From positions 96,802 through 160,801 of the forward strand of contig MU130211.1 of NCBI GenBank assembly GCA_015039465.1: a stretch of DNA of 64,000 bases, in the 5' to 3' direction. The notes under the pieces were generated by a model, which saw only the letters and a list, made by a program, of their open reading frames with translations, was not told the origin of the DNA and searched no databases. The first letter of the stretch is position 1; every line of letters starts with the position of its first letter. Both the position numbers and the translations under genes were made by a program. The stretch is from Phlegmacium glaucopus. Lineage: Eukaryota; Basidiomycota; Agaricomycetes; Agaricales; Cortinariaceae. Of the stretch, positions 33,730 to 45,845 are shown one piece after another.

Positions 33730-35862
33730 CTACGCTTGATCCCTAGCTGAGGAACCTGCACTAGTAATAGCACTAGCCGGAGGTGGACTATGTCCAGTTG
33801 AGGAAGAACCACCGCCATCATGGGGGTTAACACCAACAGAATGAGCCGTTGAAGACCGGGAGGGAGGAGTAGGCGGCTGTGAATGTGGACGTGAGGAGTC
33901 GCCACCAGCAGCAACGCTATTACTAGTCGCAACGGGGGCAGCACTACCACCAACATTACTAGGTATAGCTGCTGCGTTAGATGAAAGCGGTTCATCGAAT
34001 GGCCGTCCGCCTCTCGGAGTTGAGCCGGCTGGGGCTGACATTCTGGGACTGTCCAAAGCATGTCGGCGGGGCAGTAGGAGAGAACCCATATTTGCCGAAG
34101 AACCAACCCCACTGCTACCATTACCGTTCCCACCACCCCCATTCCCGCTAACACTCACATTCGTCGGCTCAGTAGGGCTTACCCCATGATTATTGGTAGA
34201 ACCATTGTGTGTTTGGCTGCTGGTCCCGTTATTCGGATTATTGCTGCTCGTACTGCTATTGCCGCTATTATTTTGCCAAGTTTGTAAACCTGGTAAAGGG
34301 TTTTGATGATATTCGCCGGCATTGAGTGGTGTAATCTGAGAATGGTGGTATTGGTAGGAACCAGGTGGGTTAGAGATGGGTGGTAAATGATTGCCCGGAG
34401 GAGTTCGACCACGAGAGACGGAAACGGCCAGTGGGCCTCGTTTGTGCGGAAATTGGTCTGGTCTAGGACGTGAATGGGTTCTTTCAAATAGGCCGCACTT
34501 GTTACACAACTAAAAAAAAAAAGGAAGCGGTTTTACGTTAATATTCGAGTAAATAACCAAACAAGCAGGTAATGGTAAAGAAAAAAGAAAAGAAGACGAA
34601 CCACTTTTCCTGGACTGAGGTTCGACCTTCTCCAAGTGGAGGTATCGGTGGTGCAGCAGTTGAAACACCTTCTGCGAATCCCATCAGTGAGTTTCGTAGC
34701 AGCGTCATCCGTGTGGACGATTGTAACAGGTGTTTGGTTGATTGGGGGATATTGACGACCATAATTGTCTCGCATTTGTGGTGGGGGTGGTGGATGAGCC
34801 ATAGCTGGTACGCTAAAGTAGGGTTGAGTGTGGTATTGAGGATGAGGATCTGGGTGTTGAGGATGTTGAGGATGTTGAGGGTGTTGAGGGTGTTGAGGGT
34901 GTTGAGGGTGCTGAGGGTGTTGGGGGTGTTGAGGGTGGTGGTGCTCGTAGCGTTGCTGCTGTTGCTGCTGTTGTTGGGGCTCAAAGGGTTGATGAGGATA
35001 AGTATAAGGCGCATGAGTTATTGGGTCTCCTCTTTGGCTATAATGATGCCTTTGTTCGTAAGGCGGCGGGTACATAATGGGCTGCTGTTGTATATTGGGA
35101 GGTGAGCGACGTATGTGTGGCGTTGAATTTGATGAACGGTCTACGGAAACTGAAGGGGACGGAGAGTTGGACATTGTAGCTATAGGAGGAGGGGGCGAGG
35201 GGAGACGACTGGAGTATGTTCGATGATGTCTGTCGAAGGTGGTGACATTAAAAAGCCGAGCATCCGAAGAATGAGTTGCAGAAACGAACGGAGAAGACAT
35301 GTGTATGGGCTGCCGCATGGATTTTGGGTCTGCGTCAGTAGTGGAATCGTCAACAACAGAAGTTGTCGTTTGCTCCTTTTCTTGTTGATCCTTTTGTGGT
35401 GGAAGAATTTGATCAGGGACAACATCATCAAATTGATATGATATTAGCACCTACGTTGTTGTCACGAAGAGCTGGGTCGATGAGGTGGTCAGGCTGATCT
35501 TTTTTATGAAGTGGCTCAGATTGTTCTGGATCAGAGTGCTTGGGATCACTTTGATGGGGGTCGTCAGAACGATCAGGCCGAGTATTTAACCAACTCACCG
35601 TCCTAACATGGGCATTCTCGATGGCTTTCGTTGGGTTGAAATCAAAAGTGATGTGTTGATCCAATACTCTTTTCAGCGCCCAATCAACACCGAATCAAAC
35701 CAAACCACTTAACACCCCTCTTTTTCATTCTCCGATTGCTCCCGAGTCACACACCGGTCTATTCAATTCAGTCGCCGAAATCACCTTCCCATCTCCGCTC
35801 CTCGGATCATTCTCCTCTCATGACCGCATCTCTCACCTTATCAGTTCGACCCTGCCCATCAT
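33730..35862 (-). CDS. GATA-type zinc-finger transcription factor
   Basis: A four-exon model, complement of 35862-35837, 35668-35455, 35390-34602 and 34509-33730, keeps one frame throughout and gives 602 residues. The three introns (168, 64 and 92 bp) have GT-AG ends. The third falls inside the finger, between PGKV and LCNKC. The finger is C-X2-C-X19-C-X2-C (Cys322, 325, 345, 348; CFNCC, STWRRSNLSPGK, then LCNKCGLFERTHSRPRP), so it carries the W-R-R and CNKCGL features of GATA factors with a loop longer than the usual 17 or 18. A basic stretch (QFPHKRGPL) follows. The rest is low-complexity: polyglutamine, HPQ repeats and Ser/Gly/Asn-rich tail. It should act in the nucleus on GATA-like sites. 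The exon at 35837-35862 (start) is the least certain part; the rest is firm. Target genes cannot be inferred. Confidence 0.9.
34855..34978 (-). repeat. Coding tandem repeats: HPQ units and polyglutamine
   Basis: On the plus strand about nine copies of a GTTGAGGGT-like nonamer lie next to a GTTGCTGCT run. On the coding strand they give repeated His-Pro-Gln and a stretch of eight Gln, at about residues 215-260, upstream of the zinc finger. Confidence 0.85.
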
Positions 35863-38800
35863 GATACCATCCCCTTTGGTAATTAACCCAACATTTCTAT
35901 ATCTTTTGCTGTGTCGCAGCATCACAGACAAAAAAACACATCAATACATTCCAATCAACCCACCAAGCGCTCAAAATATCGCAGACGTCAGCCAACGTAA
36001 GCCAACCCGGCGCCAGCTAATATTCTTTCTATTCTTAATTTTCCGTAAGTTCCATTGTACCAGATTGAGTTCAAAGTCAATCCCTTTTTTGACTCTCACC
36101 AAAGTCGTCTAGCACCCCCCGTTGAACATGGGTAATTACTACATGAACAGATTATCAAAACAATGATGGTTTCTATTCATTCGACATCTCAACAGAGAAA
36201 GAAGTATCATATCCTCATCTCCGTCTCCCAGTTGAAAGGATCAGCCACATCACTGATTTTATCAACCTTTTGTCTAGAACCACATACGTCTTCCTTGGTA
36301 TCATCAGAATCAATTGATCCCATGATCTCTTTCACGCTACCCACATCTTTCTAAGAATAAAAAAGTTCGAAATCTCAATGCATACGTAGCAGCCTTTACC
36401 AGATCCGACAATTGGTACATTTATTGAAATCTCATGGATCACGAAACAAAATCAAGTGGCGCGATGACAACTAGTAGTACATCATATCTCTATTGACAGA
36501 CTGGCGTAGGTCATCAAGGGATAAATACAAATGAAAAACAATCTTGTCTCCAAGAGAAATTTTGCTGGTTGGACAGAAGTGACAACCGTTCGAGGCTCCG
36601 AGAAGTTCGGCGGCGGTGGAATATGTATGTTACACACTGTGCTTCAACTTATTTGTCTAGGAAATACCCACATTTTTTTACTTTCTCAAGTCTCCACACT
36701 TTTCATGACCGCTCCCCACGCGGGCCACTCGATCACGTATACTGACCATCAGGATGAAATTTACATCTACACGAAACCTGTCGATTATCTGGGAGTTGTC
36801 TCCCCTCCACAGTATTGTATTGGTTCGCAACGTGGCAATATTGAATTGGTCATTTGATCTCTGATCTCTGGTCAACGTAACACAAAGCCTTCTTTAAGCT
36901 TCAATTTTCCAGGTTTCTCTTCGGTGTGTGTGAACACTGCGGTTTTGGGTATTGGCCGTGAGAGAATAAGTTGAGCTTTCTTTGTACCGTGACGGTGATC
37001 CGTGCACCCGAGTCGGCACTTCTTTCTTTCTTGACTTGCCTGTTCCACTAACAAATTTCTTGAAATTTAACCAACTATCGCAAAACCAAGGACGACTGAC
37101 TGTGGCAAGAACGATACGTCGCCCTGAAGATACTTCTAAACAGTCTATCAAGGTTTCCCTCCACTCCCAACGACCTCTTAGAAGCGGACCCTAGCCTCAA
37201 CTAAATCCAAATTACCTTCTTCGAAAGTTTCTTTATCATTTATCAAGTTGTTCTCTCCATACTTACATAAATCTCGACTCAGGCTTTGGGGTTTGATATC
37301 ATCTGTCACAACATCTTCAGTGCTCCTGAGTTTCAGGGGCCAGGGCATTCTTTAGTCCGTCCTTCTCTAAGATTATTGCCTATGCCGCTGCCAATGTGGG
37401 CAAAGCATTAACCCATCCCAGTGGGCTGGCGTCAGGCCCAATCACTGAATGATGCTATAAAAAGTTGATGATGATCAAAAGAAATCACTTTTTCCATCAC
37501 CGACTATAGCCATGCAATGCACTGCCTGTACTTTTTATTTGTATTTGATGATCCACCAGGGAGACGGTATGATTCGATGGACAATAAGATCAATACTCAC
37601 CGTTGAGCGCTGAGCGCTCAGCCTTCGTAGTTTCATCAGATCCAAGTACCTGTTGTCCCATTAATATGCAATGCTCCTCGGAGTCAGATTGATCGATCCT
37701 CGCTCCTCTGACTATAGTGCTTACAGTACTACGTATACGAATGGACTGGCACGAATTTAGTTGAACGTTAACGTTATAAAGGAGCGGTGTAAGATTCAAT
37801 AAGCTGACTCGTGAACGCTAATTTCATCCCTTTTTCTTGTGTTAAGGATAAATATCCCCAAAGAAATCTGAGTCTGAGAACGAACCAGTTGATAAATGAG
37901 AAACATATCAATCGATTGATGTTGTTTTGATACACGATAGGTATCGGTCATAGTTATCGCCGGAAAGCGGTGAAATACGACCTTCTCTTCCAATTGCTAA
38001 GGTGAGAATATCAATCACCCTGTCGACCCGGAAAAAAATAAAATTGTATGGCATTTCCCTTCCATGTGCCCTTTATTTAATTTTTCATCGGGTAGCCGCA
38101 GAAGGCGGTCTGAACTTCCTCAGGGATTCCGGAATCGAGCCGACATACTACGAACTTTATTTAACCTGGCTAAATATCACCCGGTACTCTCCAACGCCTT
38201 GAAGAATTTATCCTCACTCTAAGCAACTCTAATAGTAATACTTCTAAAGCTTGATTAACATATGTGAATTGGTACCAGTAGCCTGAGCCTTACTCCTCCA
38301 AGCACAACAAATCCGGCCGTCATAAATCAGCCCTTCGAACGTTGATTTGCAGCCTGTCATAATCGATCGGATCAGTTGGTGGCAAGTCATATGTAAGTAT
38401 TTCCCACAGAAGTGACACGTCAAATCATTGATAAAAATAACTTGCCGTAGGCAATTTCGATCCTGAAACTTGAGACATCTATAGCTGCAAAGATTCAGTG
38501 AGAATCAAACTGAAAAAAGACCCCAATTTCCGTGGAGCGTATATAATTATAACACCTGCGGCTTGACCTTTCGTCACTGGCCCGTTTCCAACACAAGCAT
38601 CCTTTATTCCTATCCCGAATTCGATACTGGGGTCTGGTGGTCTAACTTATCTCAGGCTGCCTTCAAAGAGGTCTATATCCGACGTCCGTATCTACTGGAA
38701 TATTTCATATGTATTCCGACTTGAGTACAATACATAAATAACCATGCACACGATTGGACCAGCCGTGTCAGCTCATCTCCTTCGCGCAGAACCACCTCCT

Positions 38801-40436
38801 GGACAACTGGAATATCAGTGACTCACCTCAATTTGACTCACCTCGGCTGTACAAGCTAATCATTTCTTCTCGGCCACGAGTTACTACTAGTAGTATTCAC
38901 GGGATCAGTCACGGTATATATCAATAGTGTTGGCTTTACGCAGGATTTATCCCGTACCAGGCGGAACATCCTTGCGCAGGTGTAACCTTGGATATCCTGA
39001 ATAAGAATCATTTTATTCCAGCTTTATTTGTCCAACTCTGTTGGGATCTAGACCTCTGAATCAAGTCCGAACTAATTTTGAGATATACAAAGCACACTTG
39101 TTTCAGCTTGGTATCAACTACACAGGAGTCTTATCCTTCAATGATAATCAGGCAGGACAGGGCTTGTCATCGGTTTCGTGTGAGGAAAAGGACAGGGATG
39201 GTCTTTTATATTTCCAAATTTTAAGTCTATATCGTATGGTGCGGCGTAGGGCCTCGGACTGGACTGATGACAAATAAAAGGTAGCACGTTACCAGAGTGA
39301 GGTTTATGCTTCTCCCCTATATAGTTCTAATGTTTTTAAAAGTGATCCGGATTTATAGGTGGGGTATAGTAGGGAGGGGTAAAAACGCCTGCACATGGCT
39401 CGGCTAGCCTGTCTCAGCATTTTATAACTACTGTTATCTGAACCTCCGGGTCTATCTATTGCGTGTACACCCTTCTTTGAAGTTCTTTCATGCACATTCT
39501 CATAACCTAGTGCCTTTTCTCTCCTCTTACATATGCTTAAACCCACGGCAAGAGCATTCCCATTGAAATCTAACAGTGGGAGCCAGGTCGACTACGGAGG
39601 CTGTGGTTGGAGCGGTAAGCAGAGAAAGATTCAATGAATTGTTGTCTCTGGTTTGGTTACAGTTTGAGCTAAACACCACCAGCTTATGTAATATGCTCCG
39701 AGTTATGAAACATCATGTCACACCGGCGTCACAAAGGTGTTTCACATAAACATGGCCTTTCATTCCTCATACAACATTTAATAGGATGTTTTTAAGTGGA
39801 AAATGGTACATAAAGAGTAGTTTGAATCAGAAACAATATATTTCTTTGTAGCCATAATGATGATTCCCCTGCTAAATCTGAGTGCTGAGATGTCTACCCT
39901 TTATAACTCTCCAGCACCTCAAATCTGAGACTTGTTTTTATGGAATAAATTATTCTAAATGTCATTCTGAACATTTCTATCATGTTAGAAATTTTGTATT
40001 TGTCCATTGAGGTCATTATTTCAAGGTATATGAATCATTATCTTATGCTTGCAGTGTGAGCTCATTGGCATGTTAAGAATCTATCTATATATATATATAT
40101 TATGTCACCAAAACTAGTTGCAAGAGTGCCTTAGTTAAATGTTATAAGAGCCACTACCTTTTCTGTGCATTTTATGTGGGCACAGAAGTATTTATTGAAT
40201 ACAGAAATGGTTAATGGACATGGAGATGGAGTTTTGGCTGAGATATATGGTGGTTTGAGAGGAAAGGAGATTAGGCCATGAGGCAAAGGTAGTGATGTGT
40301 GTGGCCTGGCTCTAAGCCGTGGGCCGGGCCAAGCCAAGCCTGTTTGGGCCAGGCCAGGCCATTGGTGATGGCCCAGCAACAGCTTTGGCCCAGCTCAGAG
40401 CAGTTGAAACCCAAAGCCAGCGGCTCAGGCCACGGT
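35863..40436. other. Upstream region of the GATA gene, no gene recognised
   Basis: About 4.5 kb without an ORF over 110 codons or a recognisable family. The first 300 bases are pyrimidine-rich on the plus strand and probably hold the promoter and 5' leader of the GATA gene. Composition becomes AT-rich after about 39750, where the repeat-rich zone begins. Repeats of GGGCCAGGCC-like words occur at 40300-40440. Confidence 0.4.
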
Positions 40437-41690
40437 TTTAGTCATACTAAATTTTCATCAAAATTTCTTATAACTACTAGGTGAGTTGGGCATTGTTTAG
40501 GCTGAACTTTGGATTGTTCCTAACTAATTTTCACCACAAATTTTAGATCTGATGAGACTAGAGGAACATGCCACTGTGTTCTCTTGATATAGTGATTTTA
40601 TAAGCAAATTAGATATAGCAGATAGGTAATTCTACCAGGCGGGTTGGGCATTGTTCTGGCGCAACTTTGGGTCATTCCTAACCTATTTTCACCACATATT
40701 TCAGATCTGATGAGACAAGAGGAATGGACTGCCATGTTCTCTTAATATAGTAATTTTACAAGAAAAAGCTAGATATACTGGCAGGATAGATAATTCTACT
40801 AGGTGAGTTGGGCATTGGCCTAGCTCAACTTTGGATCATTCCTAACTCATTTTAACCACATATTTCATATCTGATGAGATGAGAGGAATGCCACACTGTG
40901 TTCTCTTGATATAGTGATTTTATGAATAAATTAGATATGGCAGGATAGGTAATTCTACTAGGTGAGTTGGGCATCACTCTGGCTCAATTTTGGATTGTTC
41001 CTAACTCATTTTAAGTTTTTAACCCTATATTTAATATCTGATGAGATGAGAGGAATGCACCACCGCATTCTCTCAATATAGTGATTTTATGAACAAATTA
41101 GATATGGCAGGATATGTTAGGGCAACTGTGATGCTGACTTAGTCAAGCTAGCAGGAGATCCAAAGTTAATAATATTTCAAAGGGATATCTACAAGTGACC
41201 TCACCTAGCAGGGGATCCAAAGAGGAAAGGATGGGGATCCCTGCTAGGCTGTGGGGTATTTAAGTACTAATATGGACATAATGGAGATATAAAATAAATA
41301 AAGGAATGATACAATAATAATTAATTAATTAAGAAGTGGTGTGATGTGAAAAATAAAAATAAAAGATGGAGTGAACTGGAGGATTGGAGTTGGATTGGAG
41401 TTATGGAGTCTCGGAGTAAACCGGTGACAGAAGCAGAGTTGGACAGAAGGTTGGAGGTTGTCGGAAAGGCGGGATGTATGATTCTAAGGTTGAGTTGAAA
41501 TTGGGTGTCCCCTAACAGGATAGGTAATTCTACTAGGTGAGTTGGGCATTGTTCTGGCTCAACTTTGGGTTGTTCCTAACCTATTTTCACCACATATTTC
41601 AGATCTGATGAGATGAGAGGAATGCGCTACAGCGTTCTCTCAATGTATTAATTTTACAAGAAAGCTAGATATACCAGGATAAGTAATGTT
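40437..41690. repeat. Satellite array, about 160-bp unit, five copies
   Basis: Units start at the shared words CTAGGTGAGTTGGGCATT near 40477, 40634, 40799, 40958 and 41533. Each continues with CTCAACTTTGG, CCTAACTCATTTT, TCTGATGAGA and TTCTCTTGATATAGTGATTTT. Spacing is 157-167 bp once the LTR at 41115-41517 is subtracted. Units differ by scattered substitutions. No ORF is conserved. Confidence 0.85.
41115..41517. mobile_element. Solo LTR, family A, TSD GGATA, inside the satellite
   Basis: The 403-bp unit starts TGTTAGGGCAACTGTG and ends GGTGTCCCCTAACA, flanked by GGATA at 41110-41114 and 41518-41522. It has an extra segment (AATAATATTTCAAAGGGATA) shared with the 55833-56237 copy but lacking in 4815-5172. 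The word GGCAGGATAGGTAATTC, split here, is intact in other satellite units. Confidence 0.93.
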
Positions 41691-42369
41691 ACCACATATG
41701 ATAGCCCATTCTTCAGGTCAAAGACTGAGACGTGGAAACACATTATGTACAGTTGTAGTCCAAACAGCAGAGTAAGCTCACGGTTGGGATATGTTGGTCA
41801 TAGACCAGGGAGGGACAGTTGGGTGAGTGTTCTGAATCTGTAATCAGGATGACAACCCAACCAGTCAGGACTGGCTACCTCAGAAAATGATGACCCGGTC
41901 AGAAACATGTTGGACCAGGTCGGAATTAGTAGCCAGCTGGAAAATATCCCAGCCAGCACTGAATTGGCACTGAATTGGTAGGGAAGGAAATCATCAGGGC
42001 CTCCTGGGTCCGAACCGAGTTGGTAGCTAGCCAGAAAATACTTTGGGCCTCCTGGGTCTGAATCAAATTGGTCAGCAGCTAGAAAATATTCAGTTGGTAG
42101 CTAGAAAAAATAAATCTGGAAACATTCCAGGCCTACCGGGTTGGCATCAAATCAATTGCCAGTAGCAAAATATTCAGGTTGGAAATGAATCAGTGCCCAT
42201 CAGAATTGTAGCCGTACATTCTTGCTGGGTATTTGGCTCACCACCCAATTTCCACCAAGAACATGGGATGGGTGTGTGGGTGACCGACCACCCTAGATCT
42301 AACAAAATACTCGGTCAGGTGACCACCCAAGTCCCAGCTGGTTCTACCAATGTATTGGTGACATCACCA
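41691..42369. other. Repeat-derived stretch, no gene recognised
   Basis: The sequence is built of variants of words such as TTGGTAGCTAG, GAAAATATT and GGGTCTGAA. It may be an old tandem repeat or LTR remnant. No coding signal was seen. Confidence 0.35.
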
Positions 42370-43678
42370 ATATTGCACACCAATACTGATTGGTAGCGTG
42401 AGAAGAAAGCTTAAAAGTTGCCACCATGAAAATAAGTGGACTTTACCTATTTTGGAAGTGGCCCTGAATCGCGTTCCTGGTCAATAAAATCATTCATTCA
42501 ACATTATCATCCTCATTGCTCATCATATCCTCAATGTCTGTCACCATGCTCTCCATTGTTTACACTATTGACATGCTCCTAAACATCTACCATCCATTTG
42601 TTCCTTGGCTAGCAATACAACAAAGCGATCAATCTACTATTTGCATTGGTCATTGGCTCGCATTTGATTGTATCTTTGGTCCATCATTTCAAGAATGGCC
42701 CCTTTATGGACACATCAGCTACATCTCCCATTATGTCAGAGGCTTTGTCATTGTTGTTGTGGCTATGGACCCACAAGTGTTCGCTTCAGCCATCTATCTT
42801 GCCATCCCTTGCTCTTGGATCGCACTCACATTCACTGCCAAAACCATCATTCACATGGTACATGAAGCCTTCCCACCCTCTTTATGACAACTTAGGAAGT
42901 CCAGGAGGATCATGACTAATCAGGAATTGCAGATGAATCAGCAGCAGAGGATTATTCTTGCAGTGTGTCAAGTGTTATCAAGGCTGCGCGACATGGGGTC
43001 ATGGGCAAGTTGTTAAGTTTAGACAAAGGGATAACGTCGGAGTAACTCCGGACCAGATGGAATGGAACTAGAACAAGTAATGGAAAGGACTTTGGCCTCA
43101 GTGTATGTGCTGTGCCACCCAGCTCCTACAATGTCCTGACTTTGGAACCGGAAGAGAACAGAAAGATGGAAGTCCTCAGTGACTTAGAGGACAAACAAGA
43201 GGAGGAAACTAAGATGATATTTGAACTGAGGAAAACATACAAGTTTTGAGTACTTAAATAATAAAAGGAATAGCAACTGAAATATGAAAGATAAATATAA
43301 AGTGCTGCACTCTGCTCCTGGAAAGTCCTGCACTCCTGGGTGAATAATCCATAGTAGGGGTGCTGACTGATAATGGGAAAGTGATGACAAAGAAATAATT
43401 GTTATGGCAAAGGTGTGGTAATGGGTTTGGAGTATTTTTGGAAGAGCCAGAATGATATAGAGAAGTCTCAGAGTTGGATGTAGGTGGAGTAGAACTGGGA
43501 ACAAGGGAGAGTACTGGAATGGAGTATGGACTACTGGGACCAACTCCAATGGGGCCGGACTGGTGTAACATATAATGGAATGTAACACAAGTAGTATTTC
43601 TCAGGAACAAGGCTGCGCCTTTCAAGTGTTGACTCAGGACCTTTCACATTTTTGACATGACCACATGCTATCGTGCAC
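42370..43678 (+). mobile_element. Element X, copy X2 (3'-truncated), interrupted by an LTR
   Basis: It starts near CACCAATACTGATTGGTAGC and is collinear with X3 and with the reverse complement of X1. It is interrupted by the inverted Y-LTR at 43011-43587 and breaks off after GACATGACCACATGCTAT, where X3 begins. An open frame at 42516-42887 matches that of the other copies. Confidence 0.75.
43011..43587 (-). mobile_element. Solo LTR, family Y, inverted, TSD CAAGT
   Basis: Starts TGTTAAGTTTAG and ends GGAATGTAACA on the plus strand, 577 bp, flanked by CAAGT at 43006-43010 and 43588-43592. X3 near 44348-44362 reads GAGCAAGTAGTATTTTC without an insert, which is the empty site. Confidence 0.94.
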
Positions 43679-43778
43679 CAATACTGATTGGTAGCGTGAG
43701 AACAAAGCTTAAAAGTTGCCATCATGAAAATAAGCAGACTTTGAATTCACTTACCTATTTTGGATGCAGCCCTGAATT

Positions 43779-44258
43779 GTGTTCCTGGTCAACAAAATCA
43801 TTTGTTCAACGATAACATCCTCATCACCCATCATATCCTCAATGTCTTCCACTATGTTGTCTATCATTTACACTATCAACATGCTCCTTAACATCTACCA
43901 TCCATTTGTCCCTTGGCTAGTGATACAACAAAGCAATCAATCTACTATTCGCATCGGTCATCGGCTCGCGTTTGATCACATCTATGGCCCATCATTTCAA
44001 GAACGGCCCATTTATGGACGCATCAGCTACATCTCCCATTATGTCAAAGGCTTTGTCATTGTTGTTGTGGCTATGGACCCACAAGTCTTCGCTTCAGCTA
44101 TCTATCTTGCCATACCTTGCTCCTGGATCTCACTCAGTCCCCTATCCTCACTCATCTACCTCTTATCTTATCATTCACTGCCAAAACCATCATTCACGTG
44201 GTACCTGAAGCCTTCCCACCCTCTTTATGACAATTTAGGAAGTCCAGGAGGATCATGA
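43779..44258 (+). CDS. Open frame shared by three X copies, function unknown
   Basis: The frame reads MFLVNKIICSTITSSSPI and contains YHPFVPWL, PIYGRISYISHYVKGF and AMDPQVFASAIYLAIPCSW, ending GSPGGS. Corresponding frames are open in X1 (16359-15973, minus) and, in part, in X2 (42516-42887). There is no recognised domain; hydrophobic stretches could be membrane segments. Since X may be a solo LTR, this could be non-coding sequence whose frame happens to remain open. Confidence 0.28.
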   Translation: MFLVNKIICSTITSSSPIISSMSSTMLSIIYTINMLLNIYHPFVPWLVIQQSNQSTIRIGHRLAFDHIYGPSFQERPIYGRISYISHYVKGFVIVVVAMDPQVFASAIYLAIPCSWISLSPLSSLIYLLSYHSLPKPSFTWYLKPSHPLYDNLGSPGGS

Positions 44259-44581
44259 CTAAGCAGGAATTGCAGATGAATCAGCAGCAGAGGATTATTC
44301 TCGCAGAGTGTCAAGTGTTATCAAGGCTGCACGACATGGGATCATGAGCAAGTAGTATTTTCTCAGGAACAAGGCTGCGCCTTTCAAGTGTTGACTCAGG
44401 ACCTTTCATATTTTGACATGACCACACGCCTATGGAGTCAATATATTTTTGCTATAGGACTATGTACACTGCCTTCTCTTCTTTTCTCTCGCACTTTGAC
44501 ACTTTACAGATTTTTTATTGTTCCTTCTTCTTTTCCATTGTTCTTTTCTTCTCGCAGCTGTCCTCTCTTTATCTTTCTTCC

Positions 44582-45181
44582 TGTTACATTCTGTCACATG
44601 TTACTCCGGTCCGACTCCGTTGGAGTTGTTTCCGGTAGTCCGTACTCCATTCCAGTACTTTCCCTTGTCTCCAACTCTACTCCTCCTACATCCAACTCCG
44701 AGACTTCTCTGTATCATTCCAACTCTTCCAACAACACTCCAGACCCATTACCACACGTTCCCCATAACAACTATTTCTTTGTCATCACTTTCCCACTATC
44801 AGTCAGCACACCAGCCATGGATTATTCACCCAAGAATGCAGGACCTTTTCCGGGAGCAGAACGCAGCACTTATATTTATATTCTATATTTCGGTTGCAAT
44901 TCCTTTCATATTTAAAGTACTTGAACTTGTATGTTTTCCCTCAGTTTGAATATCAACCTAGTTTCCTCCTCCTAGTCATCCTCTAAGTTCCTGCAACTTC
45001 CAGTTCCACTCCGTTCCGTTCTTACTCCAAAATTAGGACACAAAGGTTTAAGATAGCACAGCACATACACTGAGGCTATAGTCCTTTCCTGTTCCATCAT
45101 TCTGTTCCGATCAGACTCCGTCTGATCCGGTTTTACTCCAACATTTTACTCCAACACTTCCCCTTTGTTCTAAACTTAACA
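44582..45181 (+). mobile_element. Solo LTR, family Y, TSD CTTCC
   Basis: 600 bp, starts TGTTACATTCTGTC and ends CTAAACTTAACA, flanked by CTTCC at 44577-44581 and 45182-45186. The uninterrupted sequence in X1 (reverse strand, CATCTTCCTTTGACC, around 15632-15646) is the empty site. Open frames of up to 175 codons across it are not conserved in the other Y copies. Confidence 0.94.
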
Positions 45182-45624
45182 CTTCCTTTGACAGCATGTA
45201 CTTCTTTCTTTTTATTGTTCTACATAGCCTCATCCTTAGGGTATAAATACTGCTCTTTTGTACCAGGATAGGTAGTTTCTCCCAATTCATTCTTAGTCCC
45301 CTACAGTCATCATCTCAGTGGAGTTCCAGTGAATTCCTCCCTCAAGTTTGCTTTTTCAGCCTTTTATCTATTACTGTCCCATACTGTCTACTGCTATAGT
45401 CTTACTGAAGACTCTTTCTTACCCATCCTCATCCTCATCCTCTACCTCAGTCACCTTCCAAGATCTTCATCCTCATCCTTCTCATCTCTATTCTTTCCCC
45501 CTACCTCTGTGTGTTACAAGTCAAAGGTTACACCTTCCCTAAATGAACAACAGGGAGACTCTTGACCTAAAGACTGGTCCACTGCTCTCTGGTTAGTGTT
45601 TATATACAACACAAACACTGATTT

Positions 45625-45845
45625 ATAATGGGTGCCAGGTGTTCAAAACAGGTGTTGGGTGTTCAAAATGGGTATTGACTGCTCAAAATGGGTGTTGGGT
45701 GCTCAAAATGGGTGCCTAGTGTTTGAAACAGGTGGTAGGTGTTTGAAATGGGTGCTTAATTGTCAAAATGGGTGGTGTGTGGTTGGAAATGGGTGCCAGG
45801 TGGTCAAATTAGTAGCTGGGTGGTCAAAACAAGTGATGAGGTCAC
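45625..45845. repeat. Minisatellite, about 20-bp unit
   Basis: Roughly ten units of the type GGGTGTTCAAAATGGGTGTT, degenerate. It corresponds in position to the minisatellite blocks of the other W-type repeat (17240-17855), although the unit sequence differs. Confidence 0.75.

Larger units (their letters stand above)
43679..45605 (+). mobile_element. Element X, copy X3, interrupted by an LTR
   Basis: Starts near GTGCACCAATACTGATTGG and runs to about GGTTAGTGTTTATA, collinear with X1 over its length once the Y-LTR at 44582-45181 is removed. It abuts X2 head to tail. The open frame at 43779-44258 (159 codons) is the longest version of the shared X frame. No target duplication could be assigned. 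Confidence 0.75.

Noticed and set aside
33588..34154. Open frame of 188 codons on the minus strand
   Set aside because: It overlaps the last exon of the GATA gene in another frame; the Ser/Gly/Asn-rich frame joined to the zinc finger is the real one.
34538..35105. Long open frames with NTLNTL or VLRVLR repeats on both strands
   Set aside because: They are other-frame readings of the HPQ coding repeat in the GATA gene.
44388..44949. Plus-strand frames of 175 and 143 codons
   Set aside because: They lie over the Y-LTR junction and are not kept in the other Y copies; LTR sequence, not a gene.
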